64,000 nt of DNA from DATJHM01 sp963777355 (GTDB lineage: Bacteria; Chloroflexota; Ktedonobacteria; Ktedonobacterales; Ktedonobacteraceae), in assembly GCA_963777355.1 (NCBI GenBank), contig CAVZQK010000026.1, positions 124,001 through 188,000 of the forward strand, written 5' to 3'. Positions 17,533 to 30,118 of this stretch are shown in pieces (positions within the stretch are counted from its first letter, which is position 1; each line of letters starts with the position of its first letter). Below the pieces are notes generated by a model that saw only the letters and a program-made list of their open reading frames with translations, did not search any database and was not told the origin of the DNA. A program made the position numbers and the translations under genes.

Positions 17533-19507
17533 ATGCTCACAACAAAACCACGAGATCCTTCAAATTTTGGTGGGCCCGTATATGGGCGCAGGAAGCGCGG
17601 TCTCTCACCGCTCATGATTCTTGGTATATCTGTACCTGTCTTGATCGCGCTTATCGGTGTAGGTATCTTCGTTGTCCTGCCACGTATGGCTTCGCATGCA
17701 GCAGCGGCACTAAATATGAATTGTACGTTGATGATACCTGCCAATCCTTTATCTGCTCAGGGTCTGGCAACTCCGTATCAACTTACTGCTACCGATCCCG
17801 CAATGGGTCCCTGTAATGAAGCTAATGCCGGTCAGTCGGCTTTCGTCCAGGCAGCGATTATCGATCCTGCTACTGGCACAATATCTGCTTACGAACCATT
17901 GGTGATTGACAAGGGTACAACACCCCTTGTTGTTCCAACTGCTCCACAACTTCCGCAAAATGCTGTGGTTGGCCTCTGGTTCGGATTTAATGCCACTCTT
18001 CTGACTCTGCAAAACAATGCTCGTACTCATGGTAAGGGTGGTAAAGTCCAAAAAGCTAATATCGCTCTTGGTGGTGCCGGTATGGCAAACGGCAATTGTG
18101 TGAATGGTGTTGCTAATTCTGTCTTTGGACAGTTCGCCTATTGTAATGCCGTGAACTTCTTCCGTACTGCTAACCAGGCTATTGCTGCTGGCAAACTCAC
18201 TATCCCGGCTCTGGGTACTGCAACCGATGGTATGGCCTGTCCTACCACACGCGCTTTTAGCGTCGTTGATATGGACCAGAGTGATAATGTACAGACCCAA
18301 TATCTTGCCAATGCAAATGGTCAGACTGCGCAACTCTCTGCTGCTAACCAGGCTCTGTTTCCGAATGCAACTACTCTGGGTAATCCAAGTGATAATGCCC
18401 TTGTTACCAAGTTCCTTGATCCTGCCCTCGGTTGTCAGTCGATTTCAGGTTCCTGACCTTGCGAATCCCGGCCAGACAACTGCTACTATGGCTACTGATG
18501 AATTGCAAGCAGCGGCCACTCAAGCGGCTCCAATCGCTCTGGTTCCAGCAGGCGATGAGATGGTTCTGAATAATGCTAATCCTGATCTCGCAAAGATCAA
18601 TGCCTATCGCCGTGGTGTCGATCAGACACAGGCCGCAAGTTTGAATGGTGCCAATACAAAAACCTACTGTACTAACCTTGTGAACATATCTCCGGCTCGC
18701 TTGACTCTGGATATGGCCAATTTTATGAATCGTCCATCTCCTGATGGTGGCGCAACTGCCAATAGCCTCTTTACCTTCCTGGCGAATCGCTTGAATGCTT
18801 CTCTTGGTGCTGGTGGATTGAACTGCGTTGGCTTATTGAATATCGCAAATCCAGTCACTCTGACTACGACTAATGGCATTGTGACCGCTGCTACTATCAC
18901 GACCACACCTGCTGCTGGAGGTACGGGCACAGGTACGGGCACAGGTACAGGTACGGGCACGGGCACGGGCACGGGCACAACTACAGGTGGAGTACAGCAA
19001 ATCGCAACTGGTGGCGCAACGATCGCTCTGGATACGAATGCGGGCAATGCTCCAGTTCAATTGAATATCACCTATCCAAATCATCCGAATCAGCAGATCA
19101 ATGTCGGTATTGCTGCCAATAGCTGCACCGGTACACCTGTTTTCACTCAGTTGGAAGATACTGATGGGAATAGCATGAACCAGGCCAGTACGGTAATTAA
19201 TGGCCTGCAAGGGTTGACTGCTTTACCTGCTAACTGGTTCTTTACTGTCAGTGATCCTAATATGAATAATACAGTTGTTGGTTGTGGCTCTGTGACTGTG
19301 AATGGTGTCAATGGTACTGCTACTCTGGGTACCGTTGCCGCTGCCGCAACAACGACTACTGCCGCTTGTACCCCCGCTGCTACAACTGCCGCAGCAACAC
19401 CAGCACCTGCCGCGACTTGTGCTCCTGCGACAACTCAGACTGGTGGTGCTACGAATCCTGGACAGAACCAGGGCCAGAATTCTGGCAAAAAACACCATAA
19501 ATGGTAA
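17533..19507 (+). pseudogene. large secreted/anchored Thr-Ala-rich protein, frameshifted
   Basis: The first frame (17533-18456) encodes a short cytoplasmic tail, one TM segment (LMILGISVPVLIALIGVGIFVVL) and an extracellular domain ending DPALGCQSI before a stop at 18454-18456. The next frame (+1) takes over near 18440-18450 and continues as VPDLANPGQTTATMATDELQ up to 19507. Removing one base, for example from the TTT near 18444, gives one protein of about 658 residues. It has repeated N-A-rich segments, Cys residues in several places, a Gly-Thr dipeptide linker encoded by a GT-rich microsatellite, and a C-terminal Thr/Ala/Pro then GQNQGQN tail. I recognise no family; a surface protein is likely. 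Confidence 0.7.
18919..18985 (+). repeat. microsatellite-like repeat coding a Gly-Thr linker
   Basis: About ten imperfect copies of a six-base unit GG(T/C)AC(A/G) run in frame inside the frameshifted surface-protein gene and encode alternating Gly and Thr. Confidence 0.85.
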
Positions 19508-19564
19508 AAGCTTCGCTGTAATCATCCTGAAACGAGGAAATCACAGCGGGAATAAGTCCTTCAT

Positions 19565-19605
19565 AAAAAGAGAAGAGGCCATGCAATATGGCTTCTTCTC
19601 TTTTT
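19565..19605 (+). terminator. strong intrinsic terminator after the surface-protein gene
   Basis: An 18-bp stem with one G-U pair (19565-19582 with 19588-19605), loop GCAAT, ending in TTTTT. It separates the protein gene from the rRNA promoter. Confidence 0.9.
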
Positions 19606-19671
19606 ATACATTTTCAAGAATGGAATTTCAAATATCTCAAAATTACTTTTGGTATTTGCTCAAAAAAGCTC

Positions 19672-19702
19672 TTGACAAGCCGCAAGAAGTATGGCATATT
19701 AT
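19672..19702 (+). promoter_or_regulatory. rRNA promoter
   Basis: A perfect -35 TTGACA (19672-19677), then TATTAT at 19697-19702 or ATATTA at 19696-19701 (spacer 18-19). Start of transcription is expected near 19709, giving a leader of about 170 bases before the 23S. Confidence 0.65.
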
Positions 19703-19838
19703 CCAAGCGCCGAACGAGAGCGCAGAATGAAAAAGAACACTGACAACTGAATATTTGTATCTTACTTCAATTTTGTTGAGCGAATGTCGACAGCATTGAA
19801 GCAGAGGGATCGCTTCCGGAGGGATGAGAATCCACCCG

Positions 19839-19862
19839 GAGGGACAGGGTTCAACCCTGTCC
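19839..19862 (+). repeat. palindrome in the 23S leader, like the GTAGGG repeat family
   Basis: GGACAGGGTT followed by AACCCTGTCC around a single central base forms a near-perfect hairpin. Its arms match those of the repeat copy at 48221 after leuC. Confidence 0.6.
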
Positions 19863-19880
19863 AACAAGCGAGAGAAACGA

Positions 19881-22845
<2,965 letters not shown>

Positions 22846-22932
22846 AAGCATCACGCTTGTGGCGGTCCGTCTGCTTGAATGCGGAAGACGCGCTCAGCAA
22901 AATTGAGGTAAGATACTTCTATCAGTGTTAAA

Positions 22933-22979
22933 AAGTTACTTCTGTAAGAAAGAAATTGGTTTACAGAAGTAACTTTTTT
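22933..22979 (+). terminator. intrinsic terminator of the 23S transcript
   Basis: A perfect 15-bp stem, AAGTTACTTCTGTAA (22933-22947) with TTACAGAAGTAACTT (22961-22975), then more Ts. It lies 90 bases after the 23S end with no 5S gene before it. It may also serve the leftward queG transcript. Confidence 0.9.
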
Positions 22980-23013
22980 GTTTGTTCAATAGGTCCAGTG
23001 TAACGCATGAGCG

Positions 23014-24273
23014 CTATAAATCTTGTTTTTCCTCCAAAAGCGAAAGCGCATAGAGAATTTCCCTCTGGACCTCCACATCCATCTCAGCTTGTTGAGCCAT
23101 CTGTAGCGCCTGTAAAGCTTCGTAACTGCCCAGCATGCCCAACGCCCATGCTGCATGTCCTCTTATTAATGGCTCTTCATCATGCAGTGCCTGAATAAGC
23201 GCGGGCACTGCATGTCGATCTCTACTATTGCCGAGGGCAACACAGACATTGCGCAGAAGCCCTCGCCGCTTTGTCCTTTTGATGGGACTACGCCGAAATC
23301 TTTCGCGAAATTCCTCTTCGGTCAGCGAGAGTAATGGAATTAATTCTGGTGTGCTGCTTATCTGTGCTCGTGGTCGGAAGGCTTCGTGTCCCTGAAATAC
23401 TTTTATACTACGTCCTTTCTCTGCCTTGTTTCTTTGCTGGATCTCTTTCATGGCAAGCGGCACTCTTCCCACACGCTCAGGTAAGCCCAGCCGCCTCTCC
23501 ACATTTTTGTTGACTGGACAGACCTCCTGACAGATATCGCAACCGAAAATCAAGTTTCCCATCAATGGTCGTAGCTCAATAGGGATGCTTCCTCGCAATT
23601 CGATGGTCAGAAATGAGATGCAGCGCGGAGTATCTAGCTCGTATGGATTAGGCAGCGCTCCTGTCGGACAGGCATGGAGACAAATTTCACAACTGCCACA
23701 GCTTGTCTTAAGTGGCTCATCAGGCAGCAACGGCAGATTGGTGACGATCTCTGCCAGGAAGAGCCACGAACCCCAGCCCTTTGTCAGGATATTGGTGTTC
23801 TTCCCATACCAGCCGAGTCCCGCTCTCTGCGCTACTGCACGATCAACCATACGCCCGGTATCTACAAAAAGCCGCGTTTCCAGTGCTTCGCCCATTTCGT
23901 TTTGTACCGCCTCACGTAGCCACGTGGCGAATTGTTGCAACTTCGGCTTAATAATATCGTGGTAATCATCGCCCCACGCATAGCGCGAAATACGTCCGCG
24001 CGGTAACTCACCCTCTTCTTCTTCATCCGGCTGCTGTGTCAGGTAACACATGCCCAGTGTGATGATTGATTGGGCCTCCGGCAGGAGCGCATCGGGATGA
24101 CAGGAGACGTTAGCTCGCTCAGGAGTAAACCAGGGCAATCCTGCCATTAGACCCTGAGCGATACGCTCTTTAATAATATTTTCGGCTTCCACAAAGGCCT
24201 CTGCCGTTGTGATTCTGACTGTATCGAAACCAAGCGTATAAGCGTGTTCTTTGATGGTTTGTGTTGTTATCAT
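23014..24273 (-). CDS. queG: epoxyqueuosine reductase with C-terminal HEAT-like repeats
   Basis: 419 residues. The N-terminal cobalamin-binding half carries the family pattern ITLGMCYL and a VDTGRMVDRAVAQRAGLGWYG stretch with the conserved Asp. Two 4Fe-4S clusters are held by CGSCEICLHACPTGAL and CDICQEVCPVNK. The last 90 residues form HEAT-like helical repeats (HAVPALIQALHDEEPLIRGHA), as in the long QueG form. It reduces epoxyqueuosine to queuosine in tRNA anticodons, the last step of queuosine synthesis. No other queuosine gene is in the window, and no good ribosome site precedes the ATG. Confidence 0.93.
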   Translation of the reverse strand: MITTQTIKEHAYTLGFDTVRITTAEAFVEAENIIKERIAQGLMAGLPWFTPERANVSCHPDALLPEAQSIITLGMCYLTQQPDEEEEGELPRGRISRYAWGDDYHDIIKPKLQQFATWLREAVQNEMGEALETRLFVDTGRMVDRAVAQRAGLGWYGKNTNILTKGWGSWLFLAEIVTNLPLLPDEPLKTSCGSCEICLHACPTGALPNPYELDTPRCISFLTIELRGSIPIELRPLMGNLIFGCDICQEVCPVNKNVERRLGLPERVGRVPLAMKEIQQRNKAEKGRSIKVFQGHEAFRPRAQISSTPELIPLLSLTEEEFRERFRRSPIKRTKRRGLLRNVCVALGNSRDRHAVPALIQALHDEEPLIRGHAAWALGMLGSYEALQALQMAQQAEMDVEVQREILYALSLLEEKQDL

Positions 24274-24391
24274 CAGGTATTTCTAGTGCATTTCCACTTG
24301 ACCTTTTCGGGTTTTCGTAGGTAGACTAACCTTGCTGGGGACGACAGGAGCAGATGTCCTTTCTCGACCCGCTTGAGGGTACTGAATGAAA

Positions 24392-25459
24392 CTAGTTAGT
24401 GACGTCTCGCCGCCAATTGACTAACCACGCACTTCCAAAGAAAATGATAGCATATCCTAGAAGTACAAGGATGGCGTGGAGGTCGGAGATTGTACCTGCG
24501 TCTCCTCCTGTAAGATAGACGTTCTGGTTGGCTAACAGGACGTTGATGTTGTTTCCAATGAAGTAGTCTGGGATGGCTTTCAAAATTGTGCTGCTTATCC
24601 CTTTGGTGATACTGCTGGCAAGTAAAAAGATTCCGCCCAGGATGCTTTCTAGCCCCCACCAGACAAGCGCCCCCGCTAGACCTGCCGCTGTCGCCTTTCC
24701 TAGTGTGGTAAGACAGAGGGCAAGAATTGCGTAGATCAGGAGGCCTAGTATAACAATACCTGTATAGGCGCTAGCATGGAGCAGCCAGACAGCAGTGAAA
24801 AAATGAAAATCCATCCCTGAACCGCTGATGAGGTTAATTACTATCCCTAGAAGAATACCTGCTATCAGGAGTACAACTACTCCCAGTATGATGCAGATCA
24901 AGAGACAAAGGGCTTTGGCTAGTAAGAATTGTCCTCTGCTCGGCCCACGCGTATAGAGCACGCGAATGGTACCCGCTGCGTATTCTCCACCGACTATGGT
25001 CCCGGCTAAAATGATTATCAGGACAAGTCCTATCCCTTGTACTAGCTGGCTGGTGGTGATGAATGAATCTGGTAAACGTAGTGGCATGGCGGCACTATGT
25101 AAGCTTTCTTGCTTCGCACTTGCTGCCTGGTTAAGATCCGCCTGCGTCGGTGTGTGGTCTAGACAGGTCTGTGTTGGATCTGTAGTGCTAGTGCACTGAG
25201 GGGGCAGATAGTCGCTGGTTGGCGCGGTGCTGGCAAAGATTGCTGGTAGACCGGTAAGGAGTAGGCCAAAAAGGATGATACAGAGAGCGACGATGCTTAA
25301 AACTTTTGACATGGGACGCCGCCGTAATTTGTAAAGCTCTGCTCCTATAAGCCGTACTAGCACGCTGATATAGTCCTGCCGACCCATAAAAACGTTCTCT
25401 TTACGCTGGAGTGGAGCTACCTGATACTCCTCGGGGTTTGTTGATGGTACACTGCTCAT
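24392..25459 (-). CDS. ABC-2 type transporter permease
   Basis: 355-residue membrane protein. A cytoplasmic N-terminus with KLRRRPMSK precedes TM1, then an extracellular Cys-containing loop of about 70 residues, then five TM segments. It ends VNWRRDV, just as the paralogue at 3242 ends TWKRDV. It overlaps the stop of the ATPase gene by ATGA and forms the membrane half of the exporter. Confidence 0.85.
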   Translation of the reverse strand: MSSVPSTNPEEYQVAPLQRKENVFMGRQDYISVLVRLIGAELYKLRRRPMSKVLSIVALCIILFGLLLTGLPAIFASTAPTSDYLPPQCTSTTDPTQTCLDHTPTQADLNQAASAKQESLHSAAMPLRLPDSFITTSQLVQGIGLVLIIILAGTIVGGEYAAGTIRVLYTRGPSRGQFLLAKALCLLICIILGVVVLLIAGILLGIVINLISGSGMDFHFFTAVWLLHASAYTGIVILGLLIYAILALCLTTLGKATAAGLAGALVWWGLESILGGIFLLASSITKGISSTILKAIPDYFIGNNINVLLANQNVYLTGGDAGTISDLHAILVLLGYAIIFFGSAWLVNWRRDVTN

Positions 25460-26520
25460 ACGCTTCCTTTTCTGCCTCTACTTGAAATTTCTGTCTCTTT
25501 TTGTCTGCCGGATTGACCTGCGCTGTTTGTTATGCCTCCCTCGCTTGTCGTTGTAACTTCGAGGAATAGTTCTTCAAGGTTGCCTTCGCGTGGATGAATA
25601 GAGGAGGCGAAGAGCTGATTATGCGCTAGAAGGGCATTGATTTCTGCCGAGTGACTGATGGGCGCGTTGATAAGCAGACTTAGCCGGCCCTGCCGATCAG
25701 GCTGCATCTGAATCTCACGTAGCCAGCTCGCACCGCGCTCCTGGGCCTGGTGTAGCAAACTTACTGCATAATGGGTCTCTTCGTCTTTGTCCAGGCGCAC
25801 TTCGATCTGTTCACTCTGACGGAGAAGCTCACCAACGCTTCCTTGCTTGACGATGTTCCCTCTTTGCAGAATGGCAACACGGTTGCAGACCTGCTGAACT
25901 TCGTAGAGGATATGGCTGGAGAGAAAGATTGTTTTGCCCAAACCTGCCAGTCGCTGGATTAATCGGCGAATCTCGATGACTCCTACCGGGTCTAATCCGT
26001 TTGTTGGTTCGTCTAGCATGACTAGCTCTGGATCATTTAAAAGGGCTGCGGCTATCCCCAGACGCTGCTTCATTCCCAGGGAATACTTGCGATATGCCAG
26101 CTTTTCATGTAGCCTGAGATCGACAATCTCCAGTACTTCTATTATCCTTTCGTCGTTTCTTCCACCTGATACCATGCCGGCGGCTGCGGCAATGGTGCGT
26201 AAATTGTCTAGCCCGGAAAGATAGGGATAGAAAACTGGTGTCTCTACTATGGCCCCAATACGCTGAAGAATCGTTGGAAGTTGTGTGGCGTTGTCCATGC
26301 CGAATAAGATTGCCCGCCCTGCGGTTGGCCGAATAAGCCCTAGAAGCATGCGGATGGTGGTGGTTTTCCCTGAGCCGTTTGGCCCTAGAAACCCAAAGAC
26401 ATCACCTCTCATGACCTCCAGGTGCAGATCGTTGACTGCAACTAGATTGCCAAAGACTTTGGTCAGACGGCTCGTGCTAATTATTGGTATATCATTCACT
26501 TGGGGTGAGCTGGTATTCAC
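25456..26520 (-). CDS. ABC transporter ATP-binding protein, BcrA-like
   Basis: ATPase with Walker A GPNGSGKTT, signature YSLGMKQRLGIA, Walker B LVMLDEPTNGLDP and a switch His in SSHILYEV. The start is most likely GTG at 26520, about 10 bases after AAGGAG; the TTG at 26529 is almost on top of that site. Length is 354 residues with the usual C-terminal extension. It is paralogous to the ATPase at 4159-5151, and the coupled permease follows. Confidence 0.92.
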   Translation of the reverse strand: MNTSSPQVNDIPIISTSRLTKVFGNLVAVNDLHLEVMRGDVFGFLGPNGSGKTTTIRMLLGLIRPTAGRAILFGMDNATQLPTILQRIGAIVETPVFYPYLSGLDNLRTIAAAAGMVSGGRNDERIIEVLEIVDLRLHEKLAYRKYSLGMKQRLGIAAALLNDPELVMLDEPTNGLDPVGVIEIRRLIQRLAGLGKTIFLSSHILYEVQQVCNRVAILQRGNIVKQGSVGELLRQSEQIEVRLDKDEETHYAVSLLHQAQERGASWLREIQMQPDRQGRLSLLINAPISHSAEINALLAHNQLFASSIHPREGNLEELFLEVTTTSEGGITNSAGQSGRQKETEISSRGRKGSV

Positions 26521-26849
26521 TAACGGCAAACTCCTTACTGGTACTCTGTCAGATTTATCGTATCATTCTTCTCTTTGCTTTTACAAAACGTCTCTGCTGA
26601 GATCGTGGCTATCTATCGCGTTAAGTATGCACATTTTCTTTCTCGCTGGCAAGTGTCTTTGTTGGTCATGTTTCTTTGTTTCTTGGGAGAGAAGAGGAGC
26701 GTACTCATAGACAAAACTATTCTAGATATGCTAGACTCACATCAGCTATGGAGAATCATGTGTATTTTCTACGTATCAATCGTACCCGTTGAGCATCTTT
26801 TATGCCATTTACTTCGCTTACGGTTATGCTATTGGTGGAGGTGTCAAAA
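26521..26849. other. divergent promoter region
   Basis: About 330 bases between the leftward ABC operon and the rightward FHA gene. No convincing promoter consensus or further gene was seen. Confidence 0.3.
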
Positions 26850-27836
26850 ATGAATGCGGCCCTCTCTGGCCCAAATGGACGCATCGAGTTGGGGAATACT
26901 GTTCTGAAGATTGGACGTTTTTCAGATAATCAATTGGTAATGACTGATGCAAAGGCTTCTTCTTACCACGCTGAAATTCATTCTGATGCCCATGGGTATT
27001 CTATCCTTGATCTGGGAAGTACAAATGGAACGTTCGTTAATGAGCAACGCCTCATCCCTCACTCTCCCCGCTCTTTAAGTGCTGGTGACAGTATTCGCAT
27101 CGGCGATTCGACCTATCTCTATGAAGCTGAGGATGATTCTTTTTATGCCCCGACTCTTTATGCTGGTGCTGGTCCGGTTTTGCCCGACCAGGCTGTCTAC
27201 CCACCGGTTGTCGCTGCCTCTGGCTTTTCTCCCGCTCCTCAACCGGCTCAACCCATTCAACAAGAGTATCCGGAGTATCAGGCGCTCTCTCCTATCTATG
27301 CTCCACCTTCACCACAAAATCAGGTCCCTCCCTCTCCATTTTCATCTTCTCCCCCCGCGCCAGGGTCTCTTTCTCCTGATTCCAACTTTATTCCTCAACA
27401 ACTGCCCGATATTCAAACTCCTGCTGTCGCCCCTCAAAAAAAGGGCCGTAAGCGTCTGTGGCTCACTTTAGCCGCTGTGGTGGTGCTCCTGCTTCTGGTT
27501 GGTAGCGCTCTTGTTTATGTTAGTCTGCCTACTCCTGCTAAGGCTCTGGATGCCTTTTGCAGTGATGTACGGAGTAAGCATGGCGATGCCGCCTTTGATC
27601 TTTTTAGCGATGCAATCAAAAATCAGGCTTCTACTCTTGGCCGCCAGGTCTTTGTCGCTGCTGTGAATAAAGGTCAGATTGTCGGCTGCACTCATTCTTC
27701 TCCTACGACTTCCAATGATAATGCCGATGCACAGCTTATTCTTACTGCTGTTGATGGCAGTACTCAAACTGATAATGTGCATTTAGTTCCTGATAGTGGT
27801 GGGGCCTGGAAGATTAGTAATCTGCAAGGCGCTTAA
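26850..27836 (+). CDS. FHA-domain membrane protein
   Basis: 328 residues from the ATG at 26850, 7 bases after GGAGGTG; the frame is open further left but lacks a ribosome site. The N-terminal FHA domain (residues 10-90) has the phosphothreonine-binding residues in IGRFSDNQLV, SSYHAEI and LGSTNGTFVN. A Pro/Gln/Ser-rich linker, a Lys/Arg patch and one TM (LWLTLAAVVVLLLLVGSALVYV) lead to an extracytoplasmic domain of about 100 residues resembling DUF4878. It is probably a receptor for Ser/Thr-kinase signalling: the cytoplasmic FHA domain binds phosphoprotein while the outer domain senses. No kinase gene is nearby. Confidence 0.85.
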   Translation: MNAALSGPNGRIELGNTVLKIGRFSDNQLVMTDAKASSYHAEIHSDAHGYSILDLGSTNGTFVNEQRLIPHSPRSLSAGDSIRIGDSTYLYEAEDDSFYAPTLYAGAGPVLPDQAVYPPVVAASGFSPAPQPAQPIQQEYPEYQALSPIYAPPSPQNQVPPSPFSSSPPAPGSLSPDSNFIPQQLPDIQTPAVAPQKKGRKRLWLTLAAVVVLLLLVGSALVYVSLPTPAKALDAFCSDVRSKHGDAAFDLFSDAIKNQASTLGRQVFVAAVNKGQIVGCTHSSPTTSNDNADAQLILTAVDGSTQTDNVHLVPDSGGAWKISNLQGA

Positions 27837-27848
27837 CTCTGTCTGCTC

Positions 27849-27910
27849 CGGCGACCTTTCTTGCCTTTGTGGGTTTTTCCACACCGGTGAAAGGCCGCTT
27901 TTTGCGCTTT
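27849..27910 (+). terminator. probable intrinsic terminator after the FHA gene
   Basis: GCGACCTTTC and GAAAGGCCGC flank an inner TGTGG/CCACA stem, with TTTTTGCGCTTTTT after it. One mismatch in the outer stem. Confidence 0.55.
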
Positions 27911-28162
27911 TTACCTTGTTCCTCTCTGGCGCGTTATGCTATAATCCGATGCAGAGCATAGTCATGACGTGCGTCTATTGCGTCTGCCAAATTGGACTTA
28001 TCTATCTTCCCCGACCCTGACCGGTCTCTGGAGAAAATCAAATAGGCCACACGTAATGTCTGCTGTTGCATAGCAAGTCAATATACCGTCACCCCCTGCT
28101 CCTTATCTGCAAACTCTCACTCTGGTGTTTGCACGGGATGCCCAGGAAAGGACTTTAGAGAA
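27911..28162. other. leader region of the oxidoreductase gene
   Basis: About 250 bases without a gene before the start at 28163. No known riboswitch was recognised. Confidence 0.3.
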
Positions 28163-29971
28163 ATGATTGATCCTGATAGCGAGTTGGAACCACGATACCG
28201 CTCTGTTACAACAACTCCTGACTGGTATCAGACGAATATTCCGTGCCAGGTAGGGTGTCCAGCTCATACCGACGTATCTACCTACATTGGCTTGATTTCA
28301 CAGGCTCGCTTCGATGAGGCTTATCTGCTGAACCGCAATGCGAATGTCGTTCCTGGTGTTCTCGGACGCGTCTGCGCACGCCCCTGTGAGCCTGTCTGTC
28401 GCCGCAATAAGATTGATGGCAAACCAATTGCTATCTGCTGGTTAAAACGTGCCGCCGCCGACCATCGCGAGTATCGCCATCATGCGGAACGCCCACCAGT
28501 GACGAAAGAGAAGACTGTGGCGATTATCGGCGCTGGCTCTGCCGGTATGGCCTGCGCCCGCGATCTCCGGGAAATGGGCTACGCGGTGACGATATATGAA
28601 CAATATCCTACCGCCGGTGGCGTTATGGTCAATGGTATTCCTGTCTGGCGTCTCCCTCGCGAGGTTACACGCGAGGAATGCGACGAATATATGGAAGATA
28701 TTGGCGTCGATGTGAAGTATAATGTTCGCGTTGGCCGCGATGTCCAGCTTACAGATCTGCTAAATCAGTTCGATGCTGTCTACGTTGGCGCAGGCTGCTA
28801 TATCCCAAATCCTCTGACTGGCCCTGATAATAAGGTAATTCCCGGCGCAGATCTGTTTGGGGTGATAGACGGTATCCGCCTTCTTGAGAAGACAAACTAT
28901 GGCGAGCCTGCCTCTATTGGCAAACGCGTCGCTATTCTGGGCGCTGGCTTTACTGCTATTGACTGCTGCCGTACCTCGATCCGCTTCGGCGCTGAAAAAG
29001 TCTATGTGATGTATCGCCGCTCGAAAGAAGAACAACCCACCGATGAATATGAGGTCGATGAGGCGGTTCTAGAAGGCGTGGAGTATCACTATCTGGTCTC
29101 TCAGACTGCTGTCTTGACGAAGGATGGCGTCCATGCCTCTGGAATGCGCTTTACTCGTAATACTCTGGGTGATCCCGATGCCGGTGGCCGCCGTCGCCCG
29201 ATTCCTCTCCCTGATAGCGATTTTGAGATTGAGGTTGATACTGTTATTCCTGCCTTTGGCCAGTATAGCGATACGACCTGGTTGCAGGCGGAAGAATTGG
29301 GCCTGGAGGTCAATAAATATGGCGTGCCTCTGGTCGATTTCGATACCTGGATGACGAGCCGCCCTGGCCTCTTTGCCGGTGGCGATTATACGCAGGGCGC
29401 TCGTAATCTGATCTCTGCTATCGGCGATGGCCGCGATGCTGCCTCCGCTATTAACCGCTATCTCGGCGGCGTGGACCAGCCCGCTGAACCTGCCGAAGAG
29501 ATTGAACTCCCTGATTATCGCCGTGGTATGGTCGATAATTATGAGTCGATTCCTCACCAGCTTATCTCTTCTCTCCCTCTCAAAGAGCGCTATAGCTATA
29601 CTCGCGAGACTGAGGTGGGCTATACTCCTGAGGAGGCGGTGGTTCAGGCTCGCCGCTGTCTGCAATGCCAGTTGAATATTATGATCGATCCCTCGATCTG
29701 TATTCTCTGTTCCGGCTGCGTCGATATCTGTCCTTATGACTGCATTAGTATGGAAGGTCTCTCCCGTGTGGTGAAGGGCGATCCACTACACCAGGAAGCC
29801 GCCTCGTGGAGCGGTGGCGCTGATATGATTATCGACGAAGAGAAGTGTATCCGCTGCGGCCTCTGTGTTGTTCGCTGCCCTACGGATGCTATCTCGATGA
29901 TCCAATTTGAGGTCTCTAGCCCCAATAGCCGCTGGAGCGTCTCTAAGATTCCTATGCTGAATATGCAATAG
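28163..29971 (+). CDS. NAD(P)-dependent FAD/iron-sulfur oxidoreductase, GltD/NfnB-like
   Basis: 602 residues. An N-terminal Cys-rich helical domain holds 4Fe-4S ligands in CQVGCPAHTDVSTYI and VCARPCEPVCRR, as in glutamate synthase small subunits. The FAD-binding VAIIGAGSAGMACARDL follows (about residue 116), then the NAD(P)-binding RVAILGAGFTAIDCCR, then GLFAGGDYTQGARNLISAI for FAD. The C-terminus carries a 2x4Fe-4S ferredoxin domain (CILCSGCVDICPYDC and CIRCGLCVVRCPTDA). It probably shuttles electrons between NAD(P)H and ferredoxin-type partners. No large glutamate synthase subunit is adjacent, so it should not be called gltD outright. Confidence 0.88.
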   Translation: MIDPDSELEPRYRSVTTTPDWYQTNIPCQVGCPAHTDVSTYIGLISQARFDEAYLLNRNANVVPGVLGRVCARPCEPVCRRNKIDGKPIAICWLKRAAADHREYRHHAERPPVTKEKTVAIIGAGSAGMACARDLREMGYAVTIYEQYPTAGGVMVNGIPVWRLPREVTREECDEYMEDIGVDVKYNVRVGRDVQLTDLLNQFDAVYVGAGCYIPNPLTGPDNKVIPGADLFGVIDGIRLLEKTNYGEPASIGKRVAILGAGFTAIDCCRTSIRFGAEKVYVMYRRSKEEQPTDEYEVDEAVLEGVEYHYLVSQTAVLTKDGVHASGMRFTRNTLGDPDAGGRRRPIPLPDSDFEIEVDTVIPAFGQYSDTTWLQAEELGLEVNKYGVPLVDFDTWMTSRPGLFAGGDYTQGARNLISAIGDGRDAASAINRYLGGVDQPAEPAEEIELPDYRRGMVDNYESIPHQLISSLPLKERYSYTRETEVGYTPEEAVVQARRCLQCQLNIMIDPSICILCSGCVDICPYDCISMEGLSRVVKGDPLHQEAASWSGGADMIIDEEKCIRCGLCVVRCPTDAISMIQFEVSSPNSRWSVSKIPMLNMQ

Positions 29972-29982
29972 CCTAAGGGTGT

Positions 29983-30032
29983 AAAAAGTCGGTGAAGGCA
30001 GTAGCTATAGTGACCACCTTCACCGACTTTTT
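29983..30032 (+). terminator. intrinsic terminator after the oxidoreductase gene
   Basis: A perfect 16-bp stem: AAAAAGTCGGTGAAGG (29983-29998) with CCTTCACCGACTTTTT (30017-30032). Confidence 0.9.
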
Positions 30033-30118
30033 CTGTCTTCTCTTCCAGAGATGGAAAGGAACTAAAAAGGCGATGAGTACGTATATTGCATGGACACAAT
30101 AAGAATAAAGGTTAGTGC

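Noticed and set aside
19839..19862. T-arm-like sequence suggesting a tRNA
   Set aside because: The GGTTCAA lies in a palindrome longer than a T-arm, and no acceptor, D or anticodon arm can be placed around it.
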